From NCBI RefSeq assembly GCF_003570725.1, contig NZ_QWVS01000038.1, positions 1-61,222 of the forward strand: a stretch of DNA of 61,222 nt, given 5' to 3'. The translations under genes and the position numbers were made by a program. The stretch is from Peribacillus asahii. GTDB taxonomy: Bacteria; Bacillota; Bacilli; Bacillales; DSM-1321. Shown in pieces: positions 1 through 10,754 of the stretch; positions within the stretch are counted from its first letter, which is position 1; each line of letters begins with the position of its first letter. The notes under the pieces were generated by a model. It searched no databases and was not told the DNA's origin. It saw only the letters and a list, made by a program, of their open reading frames with translations.

Positions 1-34
1 GGTTTCCCCCTGTGAGAGTAGGACGTCGCCAAGC
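1..34 (+). rRNA. 5S rRNA, 3' end only
   Basis: The first bases match the conserved 3' end of Bacillus 5S rRNA (GGTTTCCCCCTGTGAGAGTA, then the GGACG...CCAAGC terminus). Only the last 34 bases are inside the window. It marks the end of an rRNA operon transcribed rightward. Confidence 0.9.
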
Positions 35-168
35 TATATATTTTGTGTATATTTTTTATAAAAAGAGTATATACTATATATTATCATCAAGTTGTTTCGG
101 TGCGTCCTCATCCTGAAGTTCTAGAGAGGGAAGAAATCGTCGAAACAAAATATCATTATTCTTATCGT

Positions 169-242
<74 letters not shown>

Positions 243-244
243 TC

Positions 245-285
245 AAACCAAAAAAACGAAACATTGTTTCGTTTTTTTGGTTTTT
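245..285 (+). terminator. Rho-independent terminator after tRNA-fMet
   Basis: A long AT-rich stem (AAACCAAAAAAACGAAAC pairing with its complement at 266-283) with a tiny loop is followed by a T-run. It starts three bases after the tRNA and should end the rrn-tRNA transcript. Confidence 0.85.
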
Positions 286-353
286 CAGCATGATTATTTT
301 CTTATTTGTTTCTTGATGAAAAAACAGGTAAACTACATATAGAATGTTTTCTG

Positions 354-383
354 TCCTTAGGAGAACGGTCCTAAGGATTTTTT
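354..383 (+). terminator. Second intrinsic terminator upstream of tsaE
   Basis: The stem TCCTTAGGA (354-362) pairs with TCCTAAGGA (369-377) around a 6-base loop and is followed by six T. It lies between the tRNA terminator and tsaE. It may be a backup rrn terminator or an attenuator for a short leader transcript. Confidence 0.7.
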
Positions 384-518
384 ATACTATGAGAATTTAT
401 AGTAAACGGACGATAGTATATATAAATAGGAAGGGACATCGACTTTCACCATGATCGACGGTAAGTCTTGTTTATCTAATCTTATTTAAATAACTGGTTA
501 CATAAAGGTGATTAAGAT

Positions 519-974
519 ATGGAGCAATTTGAATGGATTTCACGAGGTGAAGAAGAGACTGCTCGTTTTGCAGGTCGGTTAGCAGAACATCTTGAAGGTG
601 GAGATGTATTAGCTTTAGAGGGCGATCTAGGAGCAGGCAAGACCGCTTTTACAAAAGGGTTAGCGAAGGGGCTTGGGGTTACGCGAACTGTAAATAGTCC
701 TACTTTTACGATTATTAAAGAATATCATGGGCGTTTACCGCTATATCATATGGATGTGTATCGTGTAAGTGAGTCGGAAGAGGATCTAGGATTTGATGAG
801 TATTTTGAAGGTGAAGGTGTTACCGTTATTGAATGGGCTCATTTAATTCAAAATCAGCTCCCAGAGAATCTTTTAATTATTTATATTTATCGTGTAGACG
901 AATATAGTCGCCGATTAGTCTTAGAAGCTCATGGAGATCGTTACGTCCAGTTGTGTAAGGAGATTATGGAATGA
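519..974 (+). CDS. tsaE: tRNA threonylcarbamoyladenosine biosynthesis ATPase TsaE
   Basis: This 151-aa protein is the small P-loop ATPase that works with TsaB and TsaD to make N6-threonylcarbamoyladenosine (t6A) at position 37 of ANN-decoding tRNAs. A clear Walker A motif (EGDLGAGKT, residues about 34-42) and the SPTFTI and HMDVYR segments are diagnostic of the family (ydiB in B. subtilis). The ATG at 519 is preceded by an AAAGGTG ribosome site. The stop overlaps the tsaB start by ATGA, indicating translational coupling in a tsaE-tsaB-rimI-tsaD operon. Length is normal. Confidence 0.96.
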   Translation: MEQFEWISRGEEETARFAGRLAEHLEGGDVLALEGDLGAGKTAFTKGLAKGLGVTRTVNSPTFTIIKEYHGRLPLYHMDVYRVSESEEDLGFDEYFEGEGVTVIEWAHLIQNQLPENLLIIYIYRVDEYSRRLVLEAHGDRYVQLCKEIME

Positions 975-1690
975 AAGTGTTAGCTATTGATACGTCTAAT
1001 TTTACGCTAGGTATTGCTTTAATCGATGGGAATCAAGTCATAGGTGAGTACATTACTAATTTAAAGAAAAATCATTCTGTTCGGGTTATGCCAGCTATTG
1101 ATACGTTGTTAAAAGATTGTGATACTCTGCCAAAAGAGTTAGATAAGATCGTTGTAGCGAAAGGACCTGGATCTTATACAGGCGTTCGAATTGGTGTGAC
1201 GATTGCGAAGACATTAGCGTGGACATTAAATATTCCATTAGCAGCGATTTCAAGCTTAGAAGCTTTAGCTGCTAATGGTCGCTACTTTAACGGATTGATT
1301 TCACCGTTATTTGATGCAAGGCGTGGACAAGTGTATACGGGTTTATATGAGTATGATGAGAATGAGCAATTGAAAGAAATTGTGGCAGATTGCAATATCT
1401 TATCGTCAGAATGGGCTACACGTCTTAAAGAGTGGAAGCGTCCTATTTTATTTATAGGACAAGATATAGAAATTCATCGTGAAGCGCTTAGTGAGGTGCT
1501 TGGGGAGTTAGCGGTGTTTGTTCCCTATTCTTTATATAATCCAAAACCAAGTGAGCTAGCTTTCCTTGGAAAAAATAAAGAGGAAGAAGACATTCATTTG
1601 TTTGTTCCAAATTATGTGCGTATGGCTGAAGCTGAAGCAAAGTGGCTTGAACAGCAAGAGAACCAAAAAAATGATGAAAGCGAACGATAA
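971..1690 (+). CDS. tsaB: t6A biosynthesis scaffold protein TsaB
   Basis: This 239-aa protein is an ASKHA-fold paralog of TsaD that lacks its own catalytic metal site. It forms the TsaB-TsaD platform on which TsaE acts during t6A synthesis. The N-terminal LAIDTSNFTLGIAL and the KGPGSYTGVRIGV segments (residues about 64-76) are typical. The start codon overlaps the tsaE stop and rimI follows two bases after its stop. The C-terminal 20 residues are charged and variable, as in other Bacillus TsaB proteins. Confidence 0.95.
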   Translation: MKVLAIDTSNFTLGIALIDGNQVIGEYITNLKKNHSVRVMPAIDTLLKDCDTLPKELDKIVVAKGPGSYTGVRIGVTIAKTLAWTLNIPLAAISSLEALAANGRYFNGLISPLFDARRGQVYTGLYEYDENEQLKEIVADCNILSSEWATRLKEWKRPILFIGQDIEIHREALSEVLGELAVFVPYSLYNPKPSELAFLGKNKEEEDIHLFVPNYVRMAEAEAKWLEQQENQKNDESER

Positions 1691-1692
1691 CA

Positions 1693-2145
1693 ATGAGTAA
1701 AACGATGACGTTTCGGATGATGAATCGAGAGGATATTGATCAAGTGTTAGAAGTAGAACGACAATCTTTTACTTTGCCGTGGAGTAGAGAGGCTTTTTGT
1801 AATGAGCTCGATCATAATCAGTATGCAGTGTATCTAGTTATTGAGGATAACGGTAAAGTTGTAGGGTACTGCGGTTCTTGGATTGTATTAGACGAGTCAC
1901 ATATCACGAATATTGCGATTTTACCTGAGTATCGAGGGCAAAAATTAGGTGAGGCTCTACTTCTGAAGATGATTGAAATATCGATTAGTAAAGGTGTGGT
2001 TCGGATGACGTTAGAAGTTCGGGTGAGTAATGAAGTCGCAATTTCTTTATATGAAAAATTAGGTTTTCAAAAAGGTGGTATTCGAAAAGGATATTATACC
2101 GATAATTATGAAGATGCATATGTAATGTGGGTGAATTTCTCATGA
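1693..2145 (+). CDS. rimI: Ribosomal protein S18-alanine N-acetyltransferase RimI
   Basis: This 150-aa GNAT acetyltransferase is expected to acetylate the N-terminal alanine of ribosomal protein S18. The acetyl-CoA binding segment is visible ([20 protein letters not shown], residues about 77-96), followed by the conserved [19 protein letters not shown] and RKGYY signatures. RimI sits between tsaB and tsaD in most Firmicutes. Its stop codon overlaps the tsaD start (ATGA at 2142-2145). Confidence 0.93.
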   Translation: MSKTMTFRMMNREDIDQVLEVERQSFTLPWSREAFCNELDHNQYAVYLVIEDNGKVVGYCGSWIVLDESHITNIAILPEYRGQKLGEALLLKMIEISISKGVVRMTLEVRVSNEVAISLYEKLGFQKGGIRKGYYTDNYEDAYVMWVNFS

Positions 2146-3158
2146 AACAAGAGCAAATTATATTAGGTATTGAGACTAGCTGTGATGAAACGGCTGCAGC
2201 CGTAATAAAAAACGGAACGGACATATTAAGCAATGTTGTAGCTTCTCAAATTGAAAGTCATAAACGATTTGGTGGGGTTGTGCCGGAAATTGCTTCTCGT
2301 CACCATGTTGAACAAATTACACTAGTAATTGAAGAAGCATTACAGCAAGCGAATATTACGTACGAAGATATTGATGCCATTGCGGTGACAGAAGGGCCAG
2401 GATTAGTTGGAGCTTTATTAATTGGTGTAAATGCAGCTAAGGCAATCGCGTTTGCGCATGGAATTCCATTAGTTGGTGTTCATCATATTGCGGGACATAT
2501 TTATGCAAACCGTTTAATTCGAGAGATTCAATATCCGGCGCTTTCCCTTGTTGTCTCAGGAGGGCATACAGAATTAGTATTATTGAAGGAGTCTGGCTCA
2601 TTTCAAGTCATTGGTGAGACTCGTGATGATGCTGCGGGTGAGGCCTATGATAAAGTAGCGCGAACATTGAACTTACCTTATCCAGGTGGTCCACATATTG
2701 ACAGATTAGCACATGAAGGAACGCCGTCTATTAAGTTACCTCGTGCGTGGCTAGAAGGAAGTTACGATTTTAGTTTTAGTGGATTAAAATCAGCTGTTAT
2801 TAATACACTTCATAATGCAGAGCAACGCGGCGAGGAGATTAAACCAGAAAACCTTGCGGCAAGCTTTCAACAAAGTGTAATTGAAGTATTAGTGACAAAA
2901 ACGATTTCTGCAGTAAAAGAATATGATGTAAAGCAATTGTTACTAGCAGGGGGAGTAGCGGCTAATAAAGGGCTGCGTGCTGCGCTTACTGAGGCTTTTA
3001 AGGAAGTGCCGGGAGTAGAATTAATTATTCCTCCGCTTAGTCTTTGTACAGATAACGCAGCGATGATTGGAGCGGCGGGAAGTATTTTATTCGAAAAGGG
3101 AAAACAATCCAATTTAGCGTTAAATGGAAATCCAGGATTAGATATCGAAGCTTTTTAA
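2142..3158 (+). CDS. tsaD: tRNA N6-adenosine threonylcarbamoyltransferase TsaD
   Basis: This is the catalytic subunit that transfers threonylcarbamoyl from threonylcarbamoyl-AMP to A37 of tRNA. From the ATG at 2142 the protein has 338 residues and begins [20 protein letters not shown], the invariant family start. The metal-binding HxxxH is H115/H119 in [11 protein letters not shown], and the nucleotide-binding SGGHTELV and [10 protein letters not shown] segments are intact. An ATG at 2127 is in frame, but the GGGTGA ribosome site lies just inside it and fits 2142, where the start overlaps the rimI stop. It is the last gene of the t6A operon. Confidence 0.95.
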   Translation: MKQEQIILGIETSCDETAAAVIKNGTDILSNVVASQIESHKRFGGVVPEIASRHHVEQITLVIEEALQQANITYEDIDAIAVTEGPGLVGALLIGVNAAKAIAFAHGIPLVGVHHIAGHIYANRLIREIQYPALSLVVSGGHTELVLLKESGSFQVIGETRDDAAGEAYDKVARTLNLPYPGGPHIDRLAHEGTPSIKLPRAWLEGSYDFSFSGLKSAVINTLHNAEQRGEEIKPENLAASFQQSVIEVLVTKTISAVKEYDVKQLLLAGGVAANKGLRAALTEAFKEVPGVELIIPPLSLCTDNAAMIGAAGSILFEKGKQSNLALNGNPGLDIEAF

Positions 3159-3191
3159 GAATATGCACATATATTAATAAGGGTTGATACG

Positions 3192-3218
3192 GCGGAGCTA
3201 TGTATATAGCTCTGCTTT
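3192..3218 (+). terminator. Terminator of the tsaE-tsaD operon
   Basis: GCGGAGCTA (3192-3200) pairs with TAGCTCTGC (3207-3215) around TGTATA and is followed by a short T-rich tract. It lies 33 bases after the tsaD stop. Confidence 0.7.
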
Positions 3219-3438
3219 ATTTATCCATAGAAATGATTTTGGTTGTATCTGTGGATAAAAAAGTCTGATAATTAAAAATTGAATGTGAATAACTTACGTT
3301 TTTGTTGATAAGTAGCATAATTCTTGTGGATATTGTGGAAAAGTTCGAATGAAGCTTGAGTAAAAAGGAGAAGGTTGTGTATATTTTTGTGGATAAAGTT
3401 TATTTTAGTAAGAAATGAATGCTTTAGGATGCAGATAT

Positions 3439-3471
3439 AGAAAAAGGCCGACTTAAATCAAGATCGACCTT
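3439..3471 (-). terminator. Terminator of the ABC-F gene
   Basis: On the minus strand AAGGTCGA pairs with TCGGCCTT (one G-U pair) and is followed by five T. It is 32 bases past the end of the leftward ABC-F gene, which converges on tsaD. Between 3219 and 3438 there is only AT-rich sequence with no visible gene. Confidence 0.7.
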
Positions 3472-3502
3472 CTTAATATCTATATTTATCTCATACTTAA
3501 TT

Positions 3503-5425
3503 TTATATATCCAGCTCTGCCCACTCTTCTAATAGAAGATCAAGGGCTGCTTGTGCCTGCTCTAGCTTTGTTTGAATTTCTATCACTTTTTCGTGATTTT
3601 GAAATACTTCAGAATCACAAAGAAGCTGATTACACTCTTCAATCTCTGCCTCTAATTTTTCTATTTCTCCTTCAATCTCTTCAATGCGGCGCTTGCGTTG
3701 ACGTTCTGCTTTTTTCGCTTCTTTATCAATGATGTAACTGTTTTTATCTGTTACTTGCTCTGATTGTTTACTTTGTGTTTGTTGTTGTTCCAGTGCTTCA
3801 TGCTCTGCTTGTTCTTGTTTTTTCTGAACATAGTAGTCATAATCTCCAAGGAACTCTACATTGCCATCTTTAGAGAGTTCAATGACCTTCGTTGCAATTC
3901 GGTTAATAAAGTATCGATCATGTGAAACGAAAAGCAATGTTCCTGGATAATCGATTAAAGCATTTTCAAGGACGAGTTTGCTATCGAGATCTAAGTGGTT
4001 GGTTGGCTCATCGAGTATTAAAAAATTACCTTTTTCCATCATCATTTTGGCTAAAGCAAGTCGTGCTTTTTCACCACCGCTAAGAGTAGAGACCGTTTTT
4101 AAAACGTCATCCCCGCTAAATAGGAAATTTCCAAGTACGGTGCGTATCTCTTTTTCCGGCTTTAAGGGGTGTTCATCCCATAATTCGTTAAGTACTCGTT
4201 TGTTGGAAACGAGGTTCGCTTGCTCTTGATCATAATAGCTGATCTGAACATTTGTGCCAAAGTGAATGTCACCTGAAAGGGCAGGCATCTTATCAATAAT
4301 GGTTTTTAATAGTGTGGATTTACCGACTCCGTTCGGACCGACGAGTGCAATGCTTTCGCCTTTTGTGATTCGAACGTTAATGTGTTCAGCAATTTTTTCG
4401 TTTTGATAGCCAATGGCTAGCTCGTTTAGCTGCAGCACTTCATTTCCACTTTGCTTCTCAATTTGAAAAGAGAAAGAAGCAGATTTTTGATCGCCTTGCG
4501 GTCTATCTAAGATTTCCATTTTCTCAAGCTGTTTTCGTCTGCTTTGTGCTCGTTTGGTAGTAGAAGCTCGTGTAATATTTCGTTGGACAAAATCACGCAG
4601 CTTTTCAATTTCTTCTTGCTGCTTTTCAAATTGCTTCATATCTCGTTCGAAATCTTCCGCTTTTCTGACTAAATAAGAGCTGTAATTGCCGTGATATTTT
4701 TTCATTGAGTGTCGCGAGATTTCATATACTTGATTAACAACTTTATCAAGGAAGTATCGGTCATGGGAAACAATGAGTACAGCACCTTGATAGCTTTGTA
4801 AATATTGTTCAAGCCAAGAAAGTGTTTCAATATCTAGATGGTTTGTTGGTTCATCCAGTATTAAAATATCTGGTTTTGTTAAAAGTAATTTACCAAGGGC
4901 TAGTCTTGTTTTTTGACCCCCGCTTAAGGTGGAGATAGGTGTAGAAGGGTCAAAGCTGCCAAATTGAAGTCCATGCAAAACAGAGCGAATATCTGCTTCA
5001 TATTGATAGCCGCCGGATTCTTTAAATTGAACTTGCAGGGCATCATATTCACTCAGTACTTTTTGATAAACGGCTTCATTAGAGAAAATATCTGGATTTG
5101 CCATCTTTGCTTCTAATTGACGTAAAGCTTGCTCTTGTGAAATGAGATGGTTAAATACGGTTAACATTTCATCCCAGATGGATAGTTCTGATTCAAGGCC
5201 TGTATCTTGGGCCATATAGCCGATTGTGACCCCTTTTGGTTGAATAATTTCTCCGCCATCATGAGACAACTGTCCAGCAATAATTTTTAGTAGTGTAGAT
5301 TTCCCCGCACCATTCCGACCTACTAGAGCAATTCGGTCTTTATGTTGAACTTCGAGCTTCATATTCGATAGAATGAGTTCCGCTCCGTAATATTTAGATA
5401 CTTGATTAACTTGTAATAAAATCAT
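3503..5425 (-). CDS. ABC-F family ATP-binding protein (YdiF type)
   Basis: This 640-aa duplicated ATPase has no membrane segments and belongs to the ABC-F family, whose studied members act on the ribosomal E site (translation factors or antibiotic-resistance proteins). Domain 1 carries Walker A GRNGAGKST (about 36-44), LSGGQ and LDEPTNHLD. Domain 2 carries GPNGVGKST, LSGGEK and LDEPTNHLD. The two are joined by a charged linker containing the RRKQLEKME stretch. The last 100 residues form a Glu/Lys-rich coiled coil. The ATG at 5425 is used because AGGTGA lies 8 bases upstream; a longer in-frame start at 5458 has none. Position and length match B. subtilis ydiF. A housekeeping role is more likely than resistance. 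Confidence 0.93.
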   Translation of the reverse strand: MILLQVNQVSKYYGAELILSNMKLEVQHKDRIALVGRNGAGKSTLLKIIAGQLSHDGGEIIQPKGVTIGYMAQDTGLESELSIWDEMLTVFNHLISQEQALRQLEAKMANPDIFSNEAVYQKVLSEYDALQVQFKESGGYQYEADIRSVLHGLQFGSFDPSTPISTLSGGQKTRLALGKLLLTKPDILILDEPTNHLDIETLSWLEQYLQSYQGAVLIVSHDRYFLDKVVNQVYEISRHSMKKYHGNYSSYLVRKAEDFERDMKQFEKQQEEIEKLRDFVQRNITRASTTKRAQSRRKQLEKMEILDRPQGDQKSASFSFQIEKQSGNEVLQLNELAIGYQNEKIAEHINVRITKGESIALVGPNGVGKSTLLKTIIDKMPALSGDIHFGTNVQISYYDQEQANLVSNKRVLNELWDEHPLKPEKEIRTVLGNFLFSGDDVLKTVSTLSGGEKARLALAKMMMEKGNFLILDEPTNHLDLDSKLVLENALIDYPGTLLFVSHDRYFINRIATKVIELSKDGNVEFLGDYDYYVQKKQEQAEHEALEQQQTQSKQSEQVTDKNSYIIDKEAKKAERQRKRRIEEIEGEIEKLEAEIEECNQLLCDSEVFQNHEKVIEIQTKLEQAQAALDLLLEEWAELDI

Positions 5426-5830
5426 GAATTTCACCTCAGGTAGCATTATCCCGAACAAATTGTTATAGAACGTCTATCAATTTTCAGATATACTGTTTTT
5501 TGACTCTAGACGTTTAAGCTTTTCTTCTTAGTGTACCGTATCATTGAACTTATCGGCAATAGAATGGTTATTTCGTTTCAAAACAAGCTGTTACATTATG
5601 TGGAATAATGGTGTATGATTTATAATAGGGATATTATAACGTAAGATTGTATACTTTCGAACATAGTGTAATTTAGTAAGAGTAAGATGACAGAATCCCT
5701 ATTATTTTAGAAGAACGAAGCAAGCTGGGAATGGAAGCGTTATCAGTGATATTTTGAATGCACCTCATACATCTATGGAATATAGGCAGAAGAATAGATT
5801 GAAAAGCGCGTGTGAAAGCGAGGGAGAATA
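5426..5830. other. Divergent intergenic region, ABC-F / rex
   Basis: About 400 bases separate the divergent ABC-F and rex starts. A TATAAT at 5621-5626, rightward, is a plausible -10 for rex, but no convincing -35 is placed before it. No repeat, RNA or small gene was recognised. Confidence 0.35.
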
Positions 5831-6517
5831 ATGAATCAAGGACAATTAAAAATACCGCAGGCTACGGCCAAAAGACTACCCTTGTATTATCGATTTTTAC
5901 AAAACCTACATTCCTCTGGGAAACAAAGGGTTTCTTCAGCAGAGTTGAGTGAAGCCGTTAAGGTAGATTCAGCAACAATACGTCGTGACTTTTCGTACTT
6001 TGGCGCACTTGGAAAAAAAGGATATGGATATAATGTTAATTATTTATTATCATTTTTTAGAAAAACATTGGATCAAGATGAAGTGACGAAAGTAGCGTTA
6101 ATTGGTGTAGGAAATCTAGGTACTGCTTTTTTGAATTATAATTTCTTGAAAAATAATAATACAAAAATTAGTATGGCTTTTGATGTGGATGAAAGAAAAG
6201 TCGGTACGAATATAGCTGATGTTCCGATTTATCATATGGATGAAATTGAGAGCCGTCTGCAAGAAGAGCAGGTTACAGCTGCAATTTTAACGATTCCAGC
6301 ACATGTGGCTCAGTCCGTTACAGATCGTTTAATTGCTGCTGAAGTAAAAGGAATTTTAAACTTTACCCCGGCACGATTAAATGTACCTTCTTCTATTAGA
6401 ATTCATCATATTGACTTGGCTGTTGAATTACAGTCATTGATTTACTTCCTGAAACATTATCCAGTATTAGAAGAAGAAACCGCTGATATAGAGGATGGAA
6501 TCCCGTTAAATAAATAA
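5831..6517 (+). CDS. rex: Redox-sensing transcriptional repressor Rex
   Basis: This 228-aa regulator binds target operators when NADH is low and releases DNA when NADH rises, controlling fermentation and respiration genes. An N-terminal winged helix (residues about 1-80, with [22 protein letters not shown]) is followed by a Rossmann domain with GVGNLG at 92-97. The C-terminal helix that swaps between protomers ([16 protein letters not shown]) is present. GGGAG precedes the ATG. B. subtilis has tatAY-tatCY after rex; here the only tat pair in the window is far downstream in an accessory segment. No Rex operator was recognised near the gene. Confidence 0.95.
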   Translation: MNQGQLKIPQATAKRLPLYYRFLQNLHSSGKQRVSSAELSEAVKVDSATIRRDFSYFGALGKKGYGYNVNYLLSFFRKTLDQDEVTKVALIGVGNLGTAFLNYNFLKNNNTKISMAFDVDERKVGTNIADVPIYHMDEIESRLQEEQVTAAILTIPAHVAQSVTDRLIAAEVKGILNFTPARLNVPSSIRIHHIDLAVELQSLIYFLKHYPVLEEETADIEDGIPLNK

Positions 6518-6607
6518 ATATATTCCTAGGGCTAATGAAATGATTGTTGACTCATGCATATGAAACCGTATACATGAGTGAAAGATGAACAATGTCTAAC
6601 ATAGCCA

Positions 6608-6648
6608 AAGAAATAAAGCAGCTGACGACAGCTGCTTTATTTCTTCTT
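6608..6648. terminator. Bidirectional terminator between rex and ydiK
   Basis: A perfect 17-bp stem (6608-6624 with 6629-6645, ACGA loop) is flanked by A-rich and T-rich sequence on both sides. It serves convergent rex and the leftward ydiL-ydiK pair; the right arm overlaps the last codons of ydiK. Confidence 0.85.
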
Positions 6649-6843
6649 TTGAATTGATTTTATTTTTATATGTAGTAAAAGCATTCGGATACCAGAGCCG
6701 AAGTCCAATGTAGCAATAAGGATAAGGAAATAAGCAAAGAATCCCCAACCTGATGATGTGACACTTTGGATAGCGAAAGCAGTGAATACGATACCTAAAC
6801 ATATATAAATAATGCTTAATTTTAAAGGTGATTGATGTCTCAT
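6637..6843 (-). CDS. Small YdiK-type membrane protein (DUF4305)
   Basis: This 68-aa protein has two predicted membrane helices (residues about 8-27 and 33-55) around a SGWGFF turn and ends with a lysine-rich tail. It matches the small ydiK gene that follows the CPBP gene in B. subtilis. Its start overlaps the stop of the upstream CPBP gene (ATGA), so the two are translationally coupled. Function is unknown; as a partner of a membrane protease it may be an accessory subunit, but nothing in the sequence shows this. Confidence 0.8.
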   Translation of the reverse strand: MRHQSPLKLSIIYICLGIVFTAFAIQSVTSSGWGFFAYFLILIATLDFGSGIRMLLLHIKIKSIQKKK

Positions 6844-7562
6844 AAAAATCCTCCGATGAAAGCTTGCATATTTTTCATGAAATTTTGGATGTCTTCAGAA
6901 TACATTTGCATAATGACAACCAATGTATTCATAGATACATGAGCAATAATTGGAACTAGAATTCGCTTCGTCTGTGTATAAAGGAAAGCGAATGTAAAGC
7001 CCATGGCTGAATACAATAGCAAATGTTCTGGTTCCATATGTGCTAAACCAAAAAGGACTGAGCTAATTAAAGCTGCAATAAAGAAATTAAATCGCTTATA
7101 TAAGGAACCAAAAATAATTTTTCGGAAAATAGTTTCCTCTAATATAGGCCCGATAATAGAACTTACGATAATCATTAACGGAATCCTATCAATGACAGAC
7201 AAAATTTCTTGTGTATTTACTGATTCAGTTTGAATGCCCATCTTCTGTTCAATTGTAATCGCGATACTTTGTGCAAATAAAGCGAGAAAAACCCCGCATA
7301 TTGCCCAAAAGGCAGAAATGGAGATGGACGCTTTATCGCGAGTGAGTGCTGATTCTTTCATATCATGTCGCATGAAAAAGAGAGTAAGCAGAAGAGCTAA
7401 TAAAAAACTGAAAATGGACCAGTAAGCAAAGGCTGTTAATCGCAATTCTCCGCTAGGTACCCCTAGTGTTCTTCCAATAAACATAAAGAGCGGCAGTCCA
7501 ATAAATCCAGAGAACTGCATGGCAAGATACGTAATAATGACATACCAATATTCTTTTCTCAA
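6840..7562 (-). CDS. CPBP family intramembrane metalloprotease (YdiL type)
   Basis: This 240-aa polytopic protein belongs to the CAAX protease and bacteriocin-processing (CPBP/Abi) family. All three active-site motifs are visible: EETIFR (E142, E143, R147), FGLAHME (H175) and AHVSMN (H208, N212), so it should be an active membrane protease. I choose the TTG at 7562 because GGAG lies 8 bases upstream; an ATG at 7589 would place that ribosome site inside the gene. It is divergent from groES and coupled to the small downstream membrane protein. Substrate unknown. Confidence 0.88.
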   Translation of the reverse strand: MRKEYWYVIITYLAMQFSGFIGLPLFMFIGRTLGVPSGELRLTAFAYWSIFSFLLALLLTLFFMRHDMKESALTRDKASISISAFWAICGVFLALFAQSIAITIEQKMGIQTESVNTQEILSVIDRIPLMIIVSSIIGPILEETIFRKIIFGSLYKRFNFFIAALISSVLFGLAHMEPEHLLLYSAMGFTFAFLYTQTKRILVPIIAHVSMNTLVVIMQMYSEDIQNFMKNMQAFIGGFL

Positions 7563-7756
7563 AAATAATTCTCCTTTAAGTGAAATCATTCATGCATAGG
7601 TACAGTGAAAATGGTATCAAAAAATATTGAATAACTCCACTTTTATAGGTGCTATTCAATCATATTTGTTGTAGAGATTTAATAGAATGGGTAGGGCTGC
7701 TTCTGATATGAAAATCTATTATTAAAAATTAATATGAAAATTTTTGATGAAGATAC

Positions 7757-7788
7757 TTGCAAAACATGGATGATTTATTTAATATAAT
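7757..7788 (+). promoter_or_regulatory. Candidate groESL promoter
   Basis: A consensus TATAAT (7783-7788) lies immediately before the CIRCE element, where the vegetative groE promoter is expected. The best -35-like hexamer, TTGCAA at 7757-7762, is 20 bases away, longer than ideal, so the -35 assignment is uncertain. Confidence 0.6.
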
Positions 7789-7795
7789 AATTGTG

Positions 7796-7822
7796 TTAGC
7801 ACTCATAGGTGTTGAGTGCTAA
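7796..7822 (+). promoter_or_regulatory. CIRCE operator (HrcA binding site)
   Basis: A perfect CIRCE: TTAGCACTC (7796-7804), 9-base spacer, GAGTGCTAA (7814-7822). It binds the heat-shock repressor HrcA and sits just downstream of the -10 of groES-groEL. Confidence 0.97.
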
Positions 7823-7867
7823 TAATTCAAAACAGTTAATCACAAGAATTTGAGGAGGTTGTTTCAC

Positions 7868-8152
7868 TTGTTAAAACCATTAGGTGATCGCGTTATTATT
7901 GAACTAGTTGAGTCAGAAGAAAAAACAGCTAGCGGTATCGTACTTCCAGATACAGCAAAAGAAAAGCCACAAGAAGGTAAGGTCGTAGCAGTTGGTACAG
8001 GCCGTGTTCTTGAAAATGGCGAACGTGTTACTTTAGAGGTTGCCCAAGGCGATCGTATTATCTTCTCAAAATACGCTGGTACGGAAGTCAAGTACGAGGG
8101 TACTGAATACTTAATTTTACGCGAAAGCGATATTTTAGCAATTATTGGCTAA
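7868..8152 (+). CDS. groES: Co-chaperonin GroES
   Basis: This 94-aa lid of the GroEL folding chamber reads [15 protein letters not shown] from the start, with the mobile-loop segment [18 protein letters not shown] (residues about 17-34). The start is a TTG at 7868, nine bases after GGAGG; an in-frame upstream start at 7850 lies before the ribosome site and would add residues foreign to the family. It is the first gene of the CIRCE-controlled groES-groEL operon, with groEL 63 bases downstream. Confidence 0.97.
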   Translation: MLKPLGDRVIIELVESEEKTASGIVLPDTAKEKPQEGKVVAVGTGRVLENGERVTLEVAQGDRIIFSKYAGTEVKYEGTEYLILRESDILAIIG

Positions 8153-8197
8153 TTATACAACAATACTTAACTGAACGAAAATTTTAATGAAAAATGA

Positions 8198-9848
<1,651 letters not shown>

Positions 9849-9900
9849 TAGGGTTTTAAAACCTTGTTATATCAACGTCTAAAATGATAATATGCTTTTC

Positions 9901-9921
9901 TTGTCCTCGGATTTGTCCTCG
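9901..9921 (+). repeat. TTGTCCTC direct repeats (candidate integrase arm sites)
   Basis: Two closely spaced TTGTCCTC units lie between the groEL repeat and the integrase remnant. The same pair occurs at 26243-26264 near the other end of the element, with an inverted GAGGAC at 26221-26226. Short direct repeats flanking the core on both sides are typical of arm-type sites for tyrosine recombinases; the assignment is inferred. Confidence 0.55.
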
Positions 9922-9960
9922 TTTTATAAAAAACAAGGCAACCTATGACAAAAAAGCTAA

Positions 9961-10522
9961 CTATAGGAGAAGGTCTTTCATCAGTTTACTGAACTGGTGG
10001 GAGGCCTTTTCTTCCATATTGGCGGTCATATGAGCGTAAATATTCATGGTTGTGTTAATGTCTGTATGACCTAACCGCTGCTGAATCTCCTTAACTCCCA
10101 CACTAGCTTCAATCAATAGAGATGTATGTGTATGTCTGAATGAATGGGGGGGAATGTTTTTATCAATATCAACCTTTTTTAATAAACGTTTTAGTCTAGT
10201 TTCAATCACTTTTCTTAATTGTGGGTGTCCATTATCTCGTGCAAAGATAAAATGGCTATCTATATAAGGGCCCTTTTTGCAATTTTATTTCCGCATGTCG
10301 CTTTAACATTTTTATGAGTCTTTCATGAATTCGAATGGCTCGGATTGAGCCTGATGTTTTCGGTGTTAGTAACTGATACTTATTTATATTATTATTTGGA
10401 TTGTATAAAGTCTTGGTAACAAGCAATGACCCTTTTTCTTCATCCAAATCATCCCATTTAAGGGCTGCTTGATATTTTGGCAATGGACCGAAATTGGAAA
10501 GGGTGAGCTTGCCTATCATCAC
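9961..10522 (-). pseudogene. Tyrosine recombinase/integrase remnant
   Basis: Two fragments in different frames together form the C-terminal half of a phage-type tyrosine integrase. The upstream part (10256-10522) has ALKWDDLDEEKG and LLTPKTSGSIRAI. The downstream part (9961-10260) has the catalytic HSFRHTH, LGHTDINTT and the nucleophile tyrosine context MNIYAHM. A frameshift near 10255-10262 separates them. The N-terminal DNA-binding domain and the first catalytic arginine are missing. It points toward the groEL end, as integrases usually do at attL. The element therefore cannot move by its own integrase. Confidence 0.85.
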
Positions 10523-10754
10523 CGATATTGCTGATGTAATTATCTCGCATTTAAGAGAATAAATGAAAAAAGAGGAAACAAAGAAATCAGTTTATATTAA
10601 AACACTTCGTGAAATTGGCTATAATTAGAGGAGCCAAAAGGGGAAAGCATGTGAAGAAATGTACTTTAGGACTCTGTTGACAAATCAGAGTTTGAGAAGG
10701 GACATTGACAGGTTCTCCTAGGCAAAGAGTACAGATCCTTTGTCCCCATTCATT

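Noticed and set aside
10535..10626. Short plus-strand frames (ITDIADVIISHLRE, then a 21-codon ATG frame) beside the integrase remnant
   Set aside because: Too short, no clear ribosome site and no recognised family; perhaps debris of a lost gene.
10670..10700. ACTCTG-N9-CAGAGT hairpin near the aldo/keto reductase end, resembling an IS6-type terminal repeat or terminator
   Set aside because: No T-run follows on either strand and no second IS end or transposase is nearby.
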